Below are positions 20,900-28,329 of a stretch of DNA of 40,582 nucleotides, piece after piece. Numbering within the stretch: the first letter of the stretch is position 1; the number at the start of each line of letters is the position of its first letter. The notes beneath the pieces are model-generated. The model was not told the origin of the DNA. It did not search any database and saw only the letters and a list, made by a program, of their open reading frames with translations. The stretch is from the IMG/VR virus record IMGVR_UViG_3300049215_000323, positions 1-40,582 of that record; one strand, given 5' to 3'. This stretch comes from a virus. The translations under genes and the position numbers were made by a program.

Positions 20900-21627
20900 G
20901 CGGCGCTCCCGTTGATGGAGGCCCGCACGTTGGCCAGGGTGGCGTCCGCCGGGTTGGGCGCGATCACCTGGAGGCCGACCCCTTCAGCAATCGTCACGCT
21001 CGCGCTGAAGGCCACCACGCCCGAAAGGGAGCCGGCGGCGAAGGTGATGGTCCCCACGGCTGTCGGAACGCCACTGACCAGCGTCACCAGCTTCAGCACG
21101 GCCGAGGCGGTGGCGGGATAGTCGCAGGCCGCGACACTGGCGGTGTCGGGTGACTGAAAGGTGATCGAAAAGCCCCACACCGCCTCGCCCAGCAGTTCGC
21201 CCGCGCTCAAGAGGCCGCCCGCGAAAAGGCCGAATCCGGACCTGGCGGGCGCGCCGCCGCCGGCCTGGTCGCCGCCGGCCAAGGCGAGGAGGAGGAGCTG
21301 TTCCATTCCCGCCAGGTCAACGGTGTTGGCGTCGCCGTCCCCCACGCCGATAATCGCGAGCTGTTCGGCGAGGTTGGCCTCCGACAGCGCCGTCTCCGCC
21401 GCGTTCAGCGCCGTCGCCGTGTCGGCCGCGATGGTGGTCAACTCGGCCTCGATCGCGGCCAGCTCCTGGAGTATGGCGTTGATGATCGCCTGGTTGCCGC
21501 CGCCGGCCTGAACCAGGGCCTGGAGGCAGCGCCGCCAGGGATCGGTAAGGGTACCGTCTGGCTGGAGGACCGTGACGCGGGCGTTCGGCAGGCTGATCGC
21601 CACCGCCTGAACCGGAGGCAGCGCCAC
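20896..21627 (-). CDS. Tail-fibre-type protein with coiled coil and C-terminal beta module
   Basis: This 243-residue protein starts MALPPVQAVAISLPNARVTV with a DPWRRCLQALVQAGG segment typical of proteins attached near the portal or tail. A helical coiled region follows (about 45-95; QELAAIEAELTTIAADTATA). From about 165 to the end is a beta module: VLKLVTLVSGVPTAVGTITF, AAGSLSGVVAFSASVTIAEG, ANVRASINGSAA. It also occurs in the protein at 27877-28329, so it looks like a shared surface domain. It ends in an ATGA overlap with the SPRY gene. Confidence 0.7.
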   Translation of the reverse strand: MALPPVQAVAISLPNARVTVLQPDGTLTDPWRRCLQALVQAGGGNQAIINAILQELAAIEAELTTIAADTATALNAAETALSEANLAEQLAIIGVGDGDANTVDLAGMEQLLLLALAGGDQAGGGAPARSGFGLFAGGLLSAGELLGEAVWGFSITFQSPDTASVAACDYPATASAVLKLVTLVSGVPTAVGTITFAAGSLSGVVAFSASVTIAEGVGLQVIAPNPADATLANVRASINGSAA

Positions 21628-21628
21628 C

Positions 21629-23050
21629 TTAAGGCCTCGCTTCGTTGTAGCTCGCGCTCTCCACGATGAAGTTCACCGGATCGGCGCACTTGAACTCGAA
21701 CTCGCGCCCCGGCTGTTCCATGAGGCCCAGACCCCACCAGGTGGCCTTGAAGCGATAGCCGCCGATCGGACCCAGCGTGGCCGCGTCCCAGGAGGACCAG
21801 GCGTTTCCCCCGTCGTCGCTGTAGCGCATTTGCACCACGGGATTAGGGGTCGAAGAGGTTCCCACGCCGCGCACGCACTGGAGCGACACATTGTTGCAGC
21901 GCTGGACACCGCCCTGCATCCAGATCGCCCCGGCGACCACCCTTTGAATGGCGGTTCCGTCGTCGGTGGGATTGGCCGGATCAGGTTGCCAGACCGTCCC
22001 GTCCAGGCGCGAGCCGATATAGATCGAGCCGCCCTGACCGGTGCAGGTGTTGCCGATGAAGACGCCGGGATCGGTGCGGGTCCCGTAGAGCGTCCCCCAG
22101 GAGGCCCACTCCTTGCTCTGCACGTCGTAGACGTAAGTTTCGCCCTGGTCCCCGAGGCTCGGCAGGTTGATCCCGATGAAGACGTGGCCCTCCATCCCGA
22201 AGGTGAACATCGTCGCCTGGTCCAAGCCGCTATTGGCCGAGGCGACCTTGATCCGGTCCTCCTCATAAGGCTCGCTCACCCGCGTGGGAACAGTCCCGGT
22301 GCGATAGACGGTGAAGTCGTCGCCCACCCAGAAGATCGCGTTATCCGCCTGCACCCAGAGGTCCTGAGCCGCCAGGCCTCGGGCATAGGTGCGCCCCTGC
22401 GACTCGGCGAACGGCGCGGTCAGGTTGCCGGTGAAATCCCAGATTTCCACGCCATTGGCGGCCTTGAAGAAATACAGCTCCTCGCCCAGCACGGCCGAGT
22501 CGACGATGGGCGTCGGCGAGGTCTGGGCGGCCGAGACGTTGGCCGCGTTGATGGTGGTCCCATCCCCGGTGTTCGAAAAGTAGAACTGATTCGAGCCCAC
22601 GACGGGATAGATGAAGATGTTGTAGAGCACGCTCACGCCCGAGAGCGGCGGCAGGGCGGAATAGCCGTCGTCAAAGGTGGTGATCGGCGTGAGCGCGCCG
22701 TTCTGGTAGCAGTAGAGGCCCCCGCCGCTCACGAGCATGAGCTGCTGCTGCGCCGACGCCATGCGCGGGTGCTGGCTATAGGCCACGTCCCCCAGCAGGT
22801 CCGAGCCCTTGTAGAGCGCACCGCCCGAGACGTGGAACGGATCGCCGTTGAACGCGCCGGGCTGCTGATAGCCGCGCAAGATCGGCCCGGTCCCAATGCT
22901 CAGTGTCGCGGTGAGGCCGGGCCTCGTGGTGCGTACGCGCCTGGAAGGACCACCCTTGCTGTCCTCCGCATAGGCGTTCAGGAGTCGGATGGGCGGCAGG
23001 TCCAGCCGTGGGCGGCCATAGAGACCGCTGGTGAGCGGAAGATCGGGCAT
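21629..23050 (-). CDS. P22 gp10-like head-to-tail stabilisation protein
   Basis: This 473-residue protein begins LPLTSGLYGRPRLDLPPIRL, then NAYAEDSKG and RTTRPGLTATLSIGTG, the characteristic N-terminus of the P22 gp10 'packaged DNA stabilisation' family. It continues with repeated beta segments (LYNIFIYPVVGSNQFYFSNT, GVEIWDFTGNLTAPF) and a C-terminal WWGLGLMEQPGREFEFKCAD. In P22 this protein plugs the portal after packaging and anchors the tail needle and tailspikes. Length agrees with P22 gp10 (about 470). It supports a P22-like connector. Confidence 0.85.
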   Translation of the reverse strand: MPDLPLTSGLYGRPRLDLPPIRLLNAYAEDSKGGPSRRVRTTRPGLTATLSIGTGPILRGYQQPGAFNGDPFHVSGGALYKGSDLLGDVAYSQHPRMASAQQQLMLVSGGGLYCYQNGALTPITTFDDGYSALPPLSGVSVLYNIFIYPVVGSNQFYFSNTGDGTTINAANVSAAQTSPTPIVDSAVLGEELYFFKAANGVEIWDFTGNLTAPFAESQGRTYARGLAAQDLWVQADNAIFWVGDDFTVYRTGTVPTRVSEPYEEDRIKVASANSGLDQATMFTFGMEGHVFIGINLPSLGDQGETYVYDVQSKEWASWGTLYGTRTDPGVFIGNTCTGQGGSIYIGSRLDGTVWQPDPANPTDDGTAIQRVVAGAIWMQGGVQRCNNVSLQCVRGVGTSSTPNPVVQMRYSDDGGNAWSSWDAATLGPIGGYRFKATWWGLGLMEQPGREFEFKCADPVNFIVESASYNEARP

Positions 23051-23051
23051 C

Positions 23052-23804
23052 TCAAAGCGCTCGCCAGTCGCGCAAAGCCCTCACCAGGCCGTCGCCGTGA
23101 AGGGTCACGTCATAGTGAGGGAGAATGTCCCGCACGGCGGTTTGCGCCTCCATCGCCCAGCCGGGGCGCGTGATGAACTCCCGCTCGCCCACCATGAGGC
23201 TGATCACCCCTGGCGAGACGCCCGGTATCCGCGCGAGCCCATCTTCGCCCCAATGCACCTCGCCGCCGCCATAGCAGCAGTCCCAGCCCCACACACCATA
23301 GGCCGCGAAGCCCATCCGCGCCATCAGGTCGAAGGCGGCGGAGGTGATGCTCTCGCCGCACCGCACCGGAAGGCGGTCCTGAACCAGCTCAAAGGTCTCC
23401 GGTTCGGCGACGTGCCAAAGCACCACCTGGCGATCTTCAAGCATCTCGAACACCAGCGGGTCGCATTTGGAGGCCACCAGGAAGACCGTCTCCTCCGGGG
23501 GCTCCAGGAGGAAGTCCGTCACCAGCGCCTGGGGATCGCAGGCCGCCCAGAATGTAGGAGGAACACCGAGGGCGACACGGCTCGCCAGAGCGCCGTTGAC
23601 GGCCAGGGTTGGCAACGCCCTATCGCGGGGAGCCAAGGCCGCCGTGGGGCCATTGGCGACGATCCTGACGCATCCCTCGCGCCTGGACGGCCATTCCAGC
23701 TCCGGAAGTCCGAGCGAAAGGGCGTGGCGGACGTTGGCGCGAAGGTCGACCGGAACGACGGCCTTGAAGGTGACGGGCCTTAGGCCGACCGGAGACTCCG
23801 CCAA
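23052..23804 (-). CDS. DUF115/MptE-like (6-hydroxymethylpterin pyrophosphokinase-like) protein
   Basis: This 250-residue protein starts at TTG 23804, with AGAGGATAGCACCCA upstream. VRIVANGPTAALAP is the glycine-rich signature of the DUF115 (MAF_flag10/MptE-like) fold. It is followed by LAVNGAL, an Asp-containing DPQALVTDFL, VASKCDPLVFEML and VVLWHVAE. Late Cys and His residues (WGWDCCYGGGEVHWGEDG) complete the domain. Family members act in sugar or pterin metabolism. In phages the role is unclear; modification of virion or host glycans is only a guess. It lies between a damaged gene and the gp10-like gene. Confidence 0.7.
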   Translation of the reverse strand: MAESPVGLRPVTFKAVVPVDLRANVRHALSLGLPELEWPSRREGCVRIVANGPTAALAPRDRALPTLAVNGALASRVALGVPPTFWAACDPQALVTDFLLEPPEETVFLVASKCDPLVFEMLEDRQVVLWHVAEPETFELVQDRLPVRCGESITSAAFDLMARMGFAAYGVWGWDCCYGGGEVHWGEDGLARIPGVSPGVISLMVGEREFITRPGWAMEAQTAVRDILPHYDVTLHGDGLVRALRDWRAL

Positions 23805-24233
23805 TGGGTGCTATCCTCTGCGACGAAGAACGCGCTCTTGGCGGCGGCCAGGCTGATCGCCACGTTTGAAGCCTAGGCATCGATGGTGGAATGAAGCGGC
23901 GGATAGACCTTGATGCCGTGCGCGGTGGGGACGAAAATCCAGAGTCCCAGGCCCGTCACGTTCGCCGGCAGCTCCAGGGCCCTCCAGTGAGGTGGTCGTG
24001 GACGCGAAATACATCCCATTGCCGGTCAGCTTGGTCGCGTTCCCCTGGCTCGCGCCGGCCGCCACCACCAGCGTGGGGGCGATGGAGGGCTGTCCGGAGA
24101 TACCGGAGGGGAAGGACGCCGGCTTGTGGGTCAGGTTGCCCGCGCTGGCCGGGTTGACGCCGGGGATGGGCGCGCCGCGAAAGCCGTCGCCGTCGACATA
24201 GCCGGTTCCGGCCGCGTTGGTGAAATCGGTCAT
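23780..24233 (-). pseudogene. Virion protein gene interrupted by a +1 frameshift and an amber codon
   Basis: ATG 24233 (AGGACCAGG upstream) opens MTDFTNAAGTGYVDGDGFRG and stays coherent up to MYFASTTTSLE. There the original frame turns into nonsense (GAAGERDGPG...). The +1 frame continues naturally: ALELPANVTGLGLWIFVPTA, GIKVYPPLHSTIDA, then TAG at 23873-23875, then ASNVAISLAAAKSAFFVAED and STHWRSLRSA, ending at TAA 23780-23782. The whole span is 454 bases, 151 codons plus one, consistent with one extra G in the GGG run at 23980-23982. 'GIKVYPP...TID...ASNVA...AAAKSAFFVA' resembles a phage virion module. It is either a decayed gene or a recoded one (frameshift plus amber read-through). Confidence 0.75.
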
Positions 24234-24242
24234 GGCCTGGTC

Positions 24243-24464
24243 CTAGCGGCGCTTGTGGCCGCCCTTGTGCGTGAGACCGGGGACGCTGACGCTTCCCGTT
24301 TCGCTCTCACGCTGGTTGGTCTTGGTCATGCGCTTGGTCGGGGCGGCTTCATAGCCCTCCGCGATAGCCTTGCGCTGGGTGATCGCACGCGTGGAGCCCG
24401 GCTTGGGTCCCGGCGTGTTGAAATCGTTGGCGGTCAGGCCGCCTCGGCTGGAGCCGCCGGCCAT
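24243..24464 (-). CDS. Small basic hypothetical protein, 73 residues
   Basis: ATG 24464 with GGGAGGAG upstream, the ribosome site lying in the last codons of the preceding gene. The protein is basic and disordered-looking (GGLTANDFNTPGPKPGSTRA, AITQRKAIAEGYEAAPTKRM), ending THKGGHKRR. No family recognised. It is one of several small basic or His-rich proteins between the two head-completion genes, possibly minor virion or DNA-binding proteins. Confidence 0.65.
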   Translation of the reverse strand: MAGGSSRGGLTANDFNTPGPKPGSTRAITQRKAIAEGYEAAPTKRMTKTNQRESETGSVSVPGLTHKGGHKRR

Positions 24465-24469
24465 GGGCC

Positions 24470-24883
24470 TTACTCCTCCCGGCCGTGGTGGTGATGGTGG
24501 TGATGAATGTGCACGTGCTTTTCGTGCCGCTTCATCCCCTCGCTCTCATGCTCGCGGTCCATCTTCTCCCGCGCCATATGGCGCTCCTCGCCCTTCCGCT
24601 CGTGCTCGCGCGCGACCTTCTTGGACTCGCGATGCTCCTTGGGCTTGGCCCCCACGGTCATCTCGCGACCCTCGGGCTTGTGCTCGTGCTTGCCTTCGGG
24701 ACGCTCCTTCTCATGGCGGGCGTCGACATGAGCGCGCTTCGGCTCCTCGCCCTCCATCTTCGGCTTGGGATGCTCGCCGTGCATCCGCTCGTGGCGCATG
24801 CCCTCGGCCTTGTGATGGACGGCGGGCTCAGCGGCCTTGCGGCCCTTGGCTTCGCGTTCCTTGGCGCTCTGAATCGGGAGCAT
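24470..24883 (-). CDS. Charged protein with a natural poly-histidine C-terminus
   Basis: This 137-residue protein is read from ATG 24883, which has GAGGAG upstream; a TTG at 24919 gives a longer but unsupported form. Nearly every residue is Lys, Arg, Glu, His or Met (EREAKGRKAAEPAVHHKAEG, HERKGEERHMAREKMDREHE). It ends HVHIHHHHHHHGREE, with seven consecutive histidines encoded by mixed CAT/CAC codons. Metal binding or a disordered charged scaffold is plausible. No homologous family known to me. Confidence 0.7.
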   Translation of the reverse strand: MLPIQSAKEREAKGRKAAEPAVHHKAEGMRHERMHGEHPKPKMEGEEPKRAHVDARHEKERPEGKHEHKPEGREMTVGAKPKEHRESKKVAREHERKGEERHMAREKMDREHESEGMKRHEKHVHIHHHHHHHGREE

Positions 24884-24932
24884 GGCCCCGCTCTCCTCGA
24901 AATTCCCGCTCGCCCCCAATGGGCCTCGGGCT

Positions 24933-25163
24933 TCAGCGAGCGTTCCGCCCGCGCGACTGTCCCAAAACCTTGTTGGCCTTGGCGTCGATTTCCGACTCTT
25001 GGGCCTTCGAAATGTGACCCTTATGCTCCTCCTCGGACGCCCGCGCCTTGGCGTTGGCGGCGTGGGACCGATCGTTCACTGGATACTTGCGCTCGCCGGG
25101 CAAGCCGAACTTCGAAGCCCGAAGCTTCGAACGTCGCTCAGCCGACATGCGATCAGCGCCCAT
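24933..25163 (-). CDS. DUF6582-like small protein
   Basis: This 76-residue protein contains RRSKLRASKFGLPGERKYPV then NDRSHAANAKARASEE, a pattern (RSKL-x-x-x-x-F-x-x-P-x-x-RKYP-x-x-D-x-S-H-x-x-N-A) that I recognise from small phage and bacterial proteins related to DUF6582. A helical, Lys-rich C-terminus follows (HISKAQESEIDAKANKVLGQ). The start could be ATG 25163 or 25148; neither has a good ribosome site. Such proteins often lie next to head genes or minor capsid proteins. Confidence 0.65.
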   Translation of the reverse strand: MGADRMSAERRSKLRASKFGLPGERKYPVNDRSHAANAKARASEEEHKGHISKAQESEIDAKANKVLGQSRGRNAR

Positions 25164-25191
25164 GGGGTCACGCTATGGCCGTTTCCCGTGT

Positions 25192-25491
25192 TTAGCAAGC
25201 CACCCAGGCCGCGCCGGTGCTGAGCACCAGACAAAAGACCGCGCCGCCGCCCGTGACCGCGACGCCAAGGGCGGGCGTCAGCGCATCGGAAACCGCCCTC
25301 ACCGCGCCCTGGCCCGCCGTGGCGGCGGCCGGAAGGGCGCTGACGATGGAGACGGGGACCTTCAGGATAAAGGCCTGGAGATCAGCCGGCGTGGTGCTGT
25401 CATTCGCGCCGCCGGCCGCCGGGGTCTTGGGAATGATGTCGGTCCCCACCAGGGCGGTTTTCGGCATGGCCGAGATTTTCTGGTCAGCCAC
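25192..25491 (-). CDS. Fibre/virion-type protein, 99 residues
   Basis: GTG 25491 follows GGAGACCTGAAC. MADQKISAMPKTALVGTDII followed by a short polar segment and STTPADLQAF is the typical N-terminus of phage fibre-associated or tail-attachment proteins. The C-terminal half (SALPAAATAGQGAVRAVSDA, GVAVTGGGAVFCLVLSTGAA) is beta-rich. It is probably a short structural protein. Confidence 0.7.
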   Translation of the reverse strand: MADQKISAMPKTALVGTDIIPKTPAAGGANDSTTPADLQAFILKVPVSIVSALPAAATAGQGAVRAVSDALTPALGVAVTGGGAVFCLVLSTGAAWVAC

Positions 25492-25493
25492 GT

Positions 25494-25649
25494 TCAGGTC
25501 TCCAATTGCACGAGGCCAGCATCGCTCTCCAGGAGCATGCGGCCGGATTGATCCTCCAGCTCGATCGCGTCCTCATCGGCCGGCGCGCTTTCGGCAATGA
25601 CGAGCTGGTTAATCGGAAGGCTGAGCCCGATGGCGAGGTTGAGGGTCAC
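25494..25649 (-). CDS. Small acidic protein, 51 residues, coupled to its neighbours
   Basis: GTG 25649 overlaps the upstream stop (GTGA), and the stop at 25494-25496 lies two bases before the next GTG. The protein (VTLNLAIGLSLPINQLVIAE, then SAPADEDAIELEDQSGRMLL, ending AGLVQLET) is strongly acidic in its second half and reads as ordinary protein. It fills exactly the gap between two flanking genes, which supports its being real. Function unknown. Confidence 0.75.
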   Translation of the reverse strand: MTLNLAIGLSLPINQLVIAESAPADEDAIELEDQSGRMLLESDAGLVQLET

Positions 25650-25906
25650 GTCGGGCCAAAAATCACGATGTCGGTAGCCGTGGTGTCGGTCTCCATCAGG
25701 CGCGAGATCACCAAGGGGATGATCTGGCCGGCAGGGACCGCCGTGAACACAACGGGAGTGGGGGTGCCCTTGCTCTCCTGGTAGGAGGGCATGACCGCCA
25801 CGTCGCCGGTCACCCCGACATAGAAGCCGAAGCCGCTGATCCTGGCGGTGTCGCTGGGGACGCCAGCGAACGCATTGATGGGAACCAGACTCGCATCATA
25901 GGCCAT
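25646..25906 (-). CDS. Small beta-rich virion-type protein, 86 residues
   Basis: ATG 25906 overlaps the gp4-like stop by one base (TGATG). The sequence (MAYDASLVPINAFAGVPSDT, GFYVGVTGDVAVMPSYQESK, VVFTAVPAGQIIPLVISRLM) suggests a compact beta-sandwich. Its form (a 'tryptic' GDVAV-loop-G(T)PVVF-AVPAGQIIPL pattern) is common in small phage structural proteins near the head completion genes. Confidence 0.7.
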   Translation of the reverse strand: MAYDASLVPINAFAGVPSDTARISGFGFYVGVTGDVAVMPSYQESKGTPTPVVFTAVPAGQIIPLVISRLMETDTTATDIVIFGPT

Positions 25907-26655
25907 CAGCCCCTCCAGATTTTTCCGCGACCCTTGCGGCCAAAAGGCCTCATCATGATAGACGCCGGCCGGTCGAAATTCTCAAGCCTTTGAGTGAAGG
26001 CCTGCGCCCGCTCGGTGATGCGCTGCGCCGTCGCGGGGTCCGCCGCCGCCACGCCGTAGTTCTCCATCAACCGGTCGGCCAGGCTGTAAATCCCGTTCTC
26101 GGTCCACTCGATCGGCAGGTCCACCGGATCGGTGACTTCGGAGCTGATATTGGCCGGCCGTGCGACGGTCGCGTTGATCGTGCCGCTCTGGGCCGGGACC
26201 GGGAACAGATAGAGGTTCGAGGCTCCGATCTGGCGATCAAACATGATCACGCTTGGCCCAGAACTGGCGGAGGAGCCCTTGTTCGGCAGGGACATATAAT
26301 CCCCGTAGGTGAATATCCCCAGCGGGCGCTCAAAGAGGTTCGGGGCCGGGCTCACCACCCAGCGCGCCTCCTCCAGGCCAAGGATCACCAGATTGCCGCC
26401 CTCGGCCGCGTCGGGAATGGTCAGGATGTTGGACGGCTGACCCTGAAAAGCCCCGGCGATGATGGCGAGTTGTTCCTGGCGGAAGAGGTTGATCCCGTCC
26501 GCCTGCCAGCCGGTGATCATGCCGGCCAGGGCGTCGATGCCCTCCTGATATTGCGCGTCGGTGGGCGAGTTGCCAGCTCTCACGACGCCCAGCCGCCGAT
26601 AGGCCGCCTGGACCCATTGGCCCGTGTTCAGGCCCCATTTGGTGGTGACGGTCAT
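25906..26655 (-). CDS. P22 gp4-like head completion / portal-tail adaptor protein
   Basis: This 249-residue protein opens TTKWGLNTGQWVQAAYRRLG, then GIDALAGMITGWQADGINLF. This matches the P22 gp4 family (tail accessory factor) with its N-terminal helices and 'W-Q-x-D-G' turn. It continues with PDAAEGGNLVILGLEEARWV, SNLYLFPVPAQSGTINATVA and a C-terminal helix ending FGRKGRGKIWRG. In P22 gp4 binds beneath the portal after packaging and leads into gp10. Here the gp10-like gene lies further downstream on the same strand. Confidence 0.8.
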   Translation of the reverse strand: MTVTTKWGLNTGQWVQAAYRRLGVVRAGNSPTDAQYQEGIDALAGMITGWQADGINLFRQEQLAIIAGAFQGQPSNILTIPDAAEGGNLVILGLEEARWVVSPAPNLFERPLGIFTYGDYMSLPNKGSSASSGPSVIMFDRQIGASNLYLFPVPAQSGTINATVARPANISSEVTDPVDLPIEWTENGIYSLADRLMENYGVAAADPATAQRITERAQAFTQRLENFDRPASIMMRPFGRKGRGKIWRG

Positions 26656-26843
26656 GGCATCACGCTAACCCAGCCGGCGACGCGGTTCTGCACCGTGCAT
26701 AGCACTTCCGCCATGGTCAGCGAGACGCGAATCTCCGATGGGCTGGTGGCCACGACCTCGGCCTGCACCAGGGGCACGCGCGCGTTCGAGGCCTCATTGG
26801 CCAACACCTCGGCCATGGTCAGGGAGGTGCGGTCCTGCGCCAC
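26652..26843 (-). CDS. Small repeat-containing protein, 63 residues
   Basis: GTG 26843 shares its first G with the preceding TAG stop (TAGTG), and the gene ends in an ATGA overlap. Two copies of SLTMAEVL (about 7-14 and 41-48) separated by a similar VPLVQAEVVAT segment show an internal duplication. This pattern resembles short Val-rich repeats ('RVSQVAVEVL') at the ends of some phage tail proteins. It may be a detached C-terminal element of the preceding gene product. Confidence 0.65.
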   Translation of the reverse strand: MAQDRTSLTMAEVLANEASNARVPLVQAEVVATSPSEIRVSLTMAEVLCTVQNRVAGWVSVMP

Positions 26844-27880
26844 TAGCTGATCACCTTCTGGCCGATCTGGGCGGCGTTGACCCCGGCCTGGAGCCAGGCG
26901 GCCGAGGTGTGTGGGTCGGTCGGATAGATGTCCCGCTGATACTGGTAGGACCCGGAGACCGCGAAGGTGGTTCCATGGACCAGCGTGCCGCCGCTGGAGA
27001 GCGAGGTGGCCATGGTGCGCGTCGCGCTGTCATCCTTGCGCGCCGCGACACGCACCTGAACGGCGAAGATGCTGACCGGGGTGAAGGGGAGGCCCGCGGT
27101 CCCGTAGAGGTCTTCCTGGTTGGCGGTGTTGGAGAAGACATAGGCCGCGTCCCCGTCGCACGGCAGGGTGTCGACCATGGGGTAATTGGTGCTGCCGGTA
27201 AGGGGCGTCCACTGCTTTTGCTGGTCGCTGTTGGGGACCAGCGGGACCACCTGGCACTCGCCCACGCGGGTGGCGACGTTCACCGCGTAGATATCGCCAT
27301 AATCCTGGGTGAAGACGGAGCTGACGAAATTGCCATTAAGGCCGAAGGAAATATAGGTGCAGGCGGTCGCGCTCACCACGCCCGTGAAGGTGGCGACCTC
27401 GATCCCGTCCAGATAGAGGTTCAGGACGCCCCCGCTGGCCAGGATGTCGGCCTCCATCTCCACGTAATGCCACCCCCCCGGCGGCAGGGGCGTGGCGAAG
27501 GTGGCGACCGCGTTGGTCTCCGCGCCGACCCATAGAAAGAGCTGCTGGTTGGAGTTTATTCCCCAGCCGCAAAGCTTGGTTCCGTTCAGGGCGCTCCAGA
27601 AGGTCGCGCCGGCCGAGACGCCGGGCGGCGAGTTGGGACCAACGAAGCGGTAGGCGCAGCCGATGGCGAAGGTGGACCCGGAGGCCACGGCCTGGCCGAA
27701 ATAGCCCGAGGTCCCAACGCTGGCGTCCGCCACCCGCACGGCCTGTCCGCCGAAGCGCCCGGAGATGAGAGTGAGGTTGCCGCTGAAATTCGAGCCGAAC
27801 TGCCAGCAGGATTGCAAGCCCTGAGCGGTGCTCTGAATGTCGGGATAGGCGGAAAAGCCGTCGATGAAGAGGAAGCTCAT
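26843..27880 (-). CDS. LamG/concanavalin-like tail or fibre protein
   Basis: This 345-residue protein opens MSFLFIDGFSAYPDIQSTAQ and has a lectin-like fold indicated by ISGRFGGQAVRVADAS, AIGCAYRFVGPNSPPGV, WHYVEMEADILASGGVLNLY and LDGIEVATFTG. These are the strand and turn features of a LamG/concanavalin A-like domain. The C-terminal part (about 210-330) includes ATNQEDLYGTAG-like and VSIFAVQVRVAARKDDS strands and ends in a helix. Phage proteins with this domain are usually exposed structural or receptor-binding parts. Confidence 0.7.
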   Translation of the reverse strand: MSFLFIDGFSAYPDIQSTAQGLQSCWQFGSNFSGNLTLISGRFGGQAVRVADASVGTSGYFGQAVASGSTFAIGCAYRFVGPNSPPGVSAGATFWSALNGTKLCGWGINSNQQLFLWVGAETNAVATFATPLPPGGWHYVEMEADILASGGVLNLYLDGIEVATFTGVVSATACTYISFGLNGNFVSSVFTQDYGDIYAVNVATRVGECQVVPLVPNSDQQKQWTPLTGSTNYPMVDTLPCDGDAAYVFSNTANQEDLYGTAGLPFTPVSIFAVQVRVAARKDDSATRTMATSLSSGGTLVHGTTFAVSGSYQYQRDIYPTDPHTSAAWLQAGVNAAQIGQKVIS

Positions 27881-28329
27881 ACCAGCCCCGCGAGCGTGAT
27901 GGCGATGTTTGCAAGGCCGTAGGTCGAAAGACCGGTGGTGACGCTCACCACGTCCCCGGGGGCCAGGGTAACCGGCGCGGTGAAGGCCACCACCCCGACA
28001 TTGGAGCCGCTGGCGAAGGTGATGGTGGCGATGGGCGTGCCGTTCTGGTTCAGCGTCAGCACCGACGCCCCGCCGGATGGGGCCGTGATGGCGGCGGCGC
28101 GGCTCTGCACCTCGGGGGCGATGGACCCCAGGATGACCGGCCGCACCGCCACGAAGGCCAGGATCGTGGCGCTCGGCAGCGGCGGGCTCGGATAGCCCAT
28201 GGCGATGTCATAGACCGCCACCAGGTCATCCGCCGTGATGTACATCGTCCCGATCCCCAGCCGGTCGATGACGAACGCGTCAGAGGGCAGGAGCGAGGTG
28301 GCCTGGGGGTACTGGCGGATGTCAGGCAT
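27877..28329 (-). CDS. Virion protein with the shared C-terminal beta module
   Basis: This 150-residue protein is read from ATG 28329 (TGATG junction); a TTG one codon earlier is less likely. The N-terminal half contains LLPSDAFVIDRLGIGTMYIT and a turn 'ADDLVAVY', common in short phage fibre-attachment proteins. The second half (SVLTLNQNGTPIATITFASG, VGVVAFTAPVTLAPGDVVSV, LANIAITLAGLV) parallels the C-terminus of the protein at 20896-21627. It is probably an exposed structural protein. Confidence 0.7.
   Translation of the reverse strand: MPDIRQYPQATSLLPSDAFVIDRLGIGTMYITADDLVAVYDIAMGYPSPPLPSATILAFVAVRPVILGSIAPEVQSRAAAITAPSGGASVLTLNQNGTPIATITFASGSNVGVVAFTAPVTLAPGDVVSVTTGLSTYGLANIAITLAGLV

Noticed and set aside
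21830-23173. Long plus-strand open frames antisense to structural genes (also at 33424-34551, 35680-37356, 19460-20224)
   Set aside because: High GC and codon bias of the leftward genes leave the antisense frame open; the translations are Arg/His/Gly-rich without recognisable domains, while the opposite strand carries clear virion genes.
23811-24233. Uninterrupted 140-codon reading of the damaged virion gene
   Set aside because: After the GGG run the frame becomes Arg/Gly/His-rich nonsense, whereas the +1 frame reads as natural protein.
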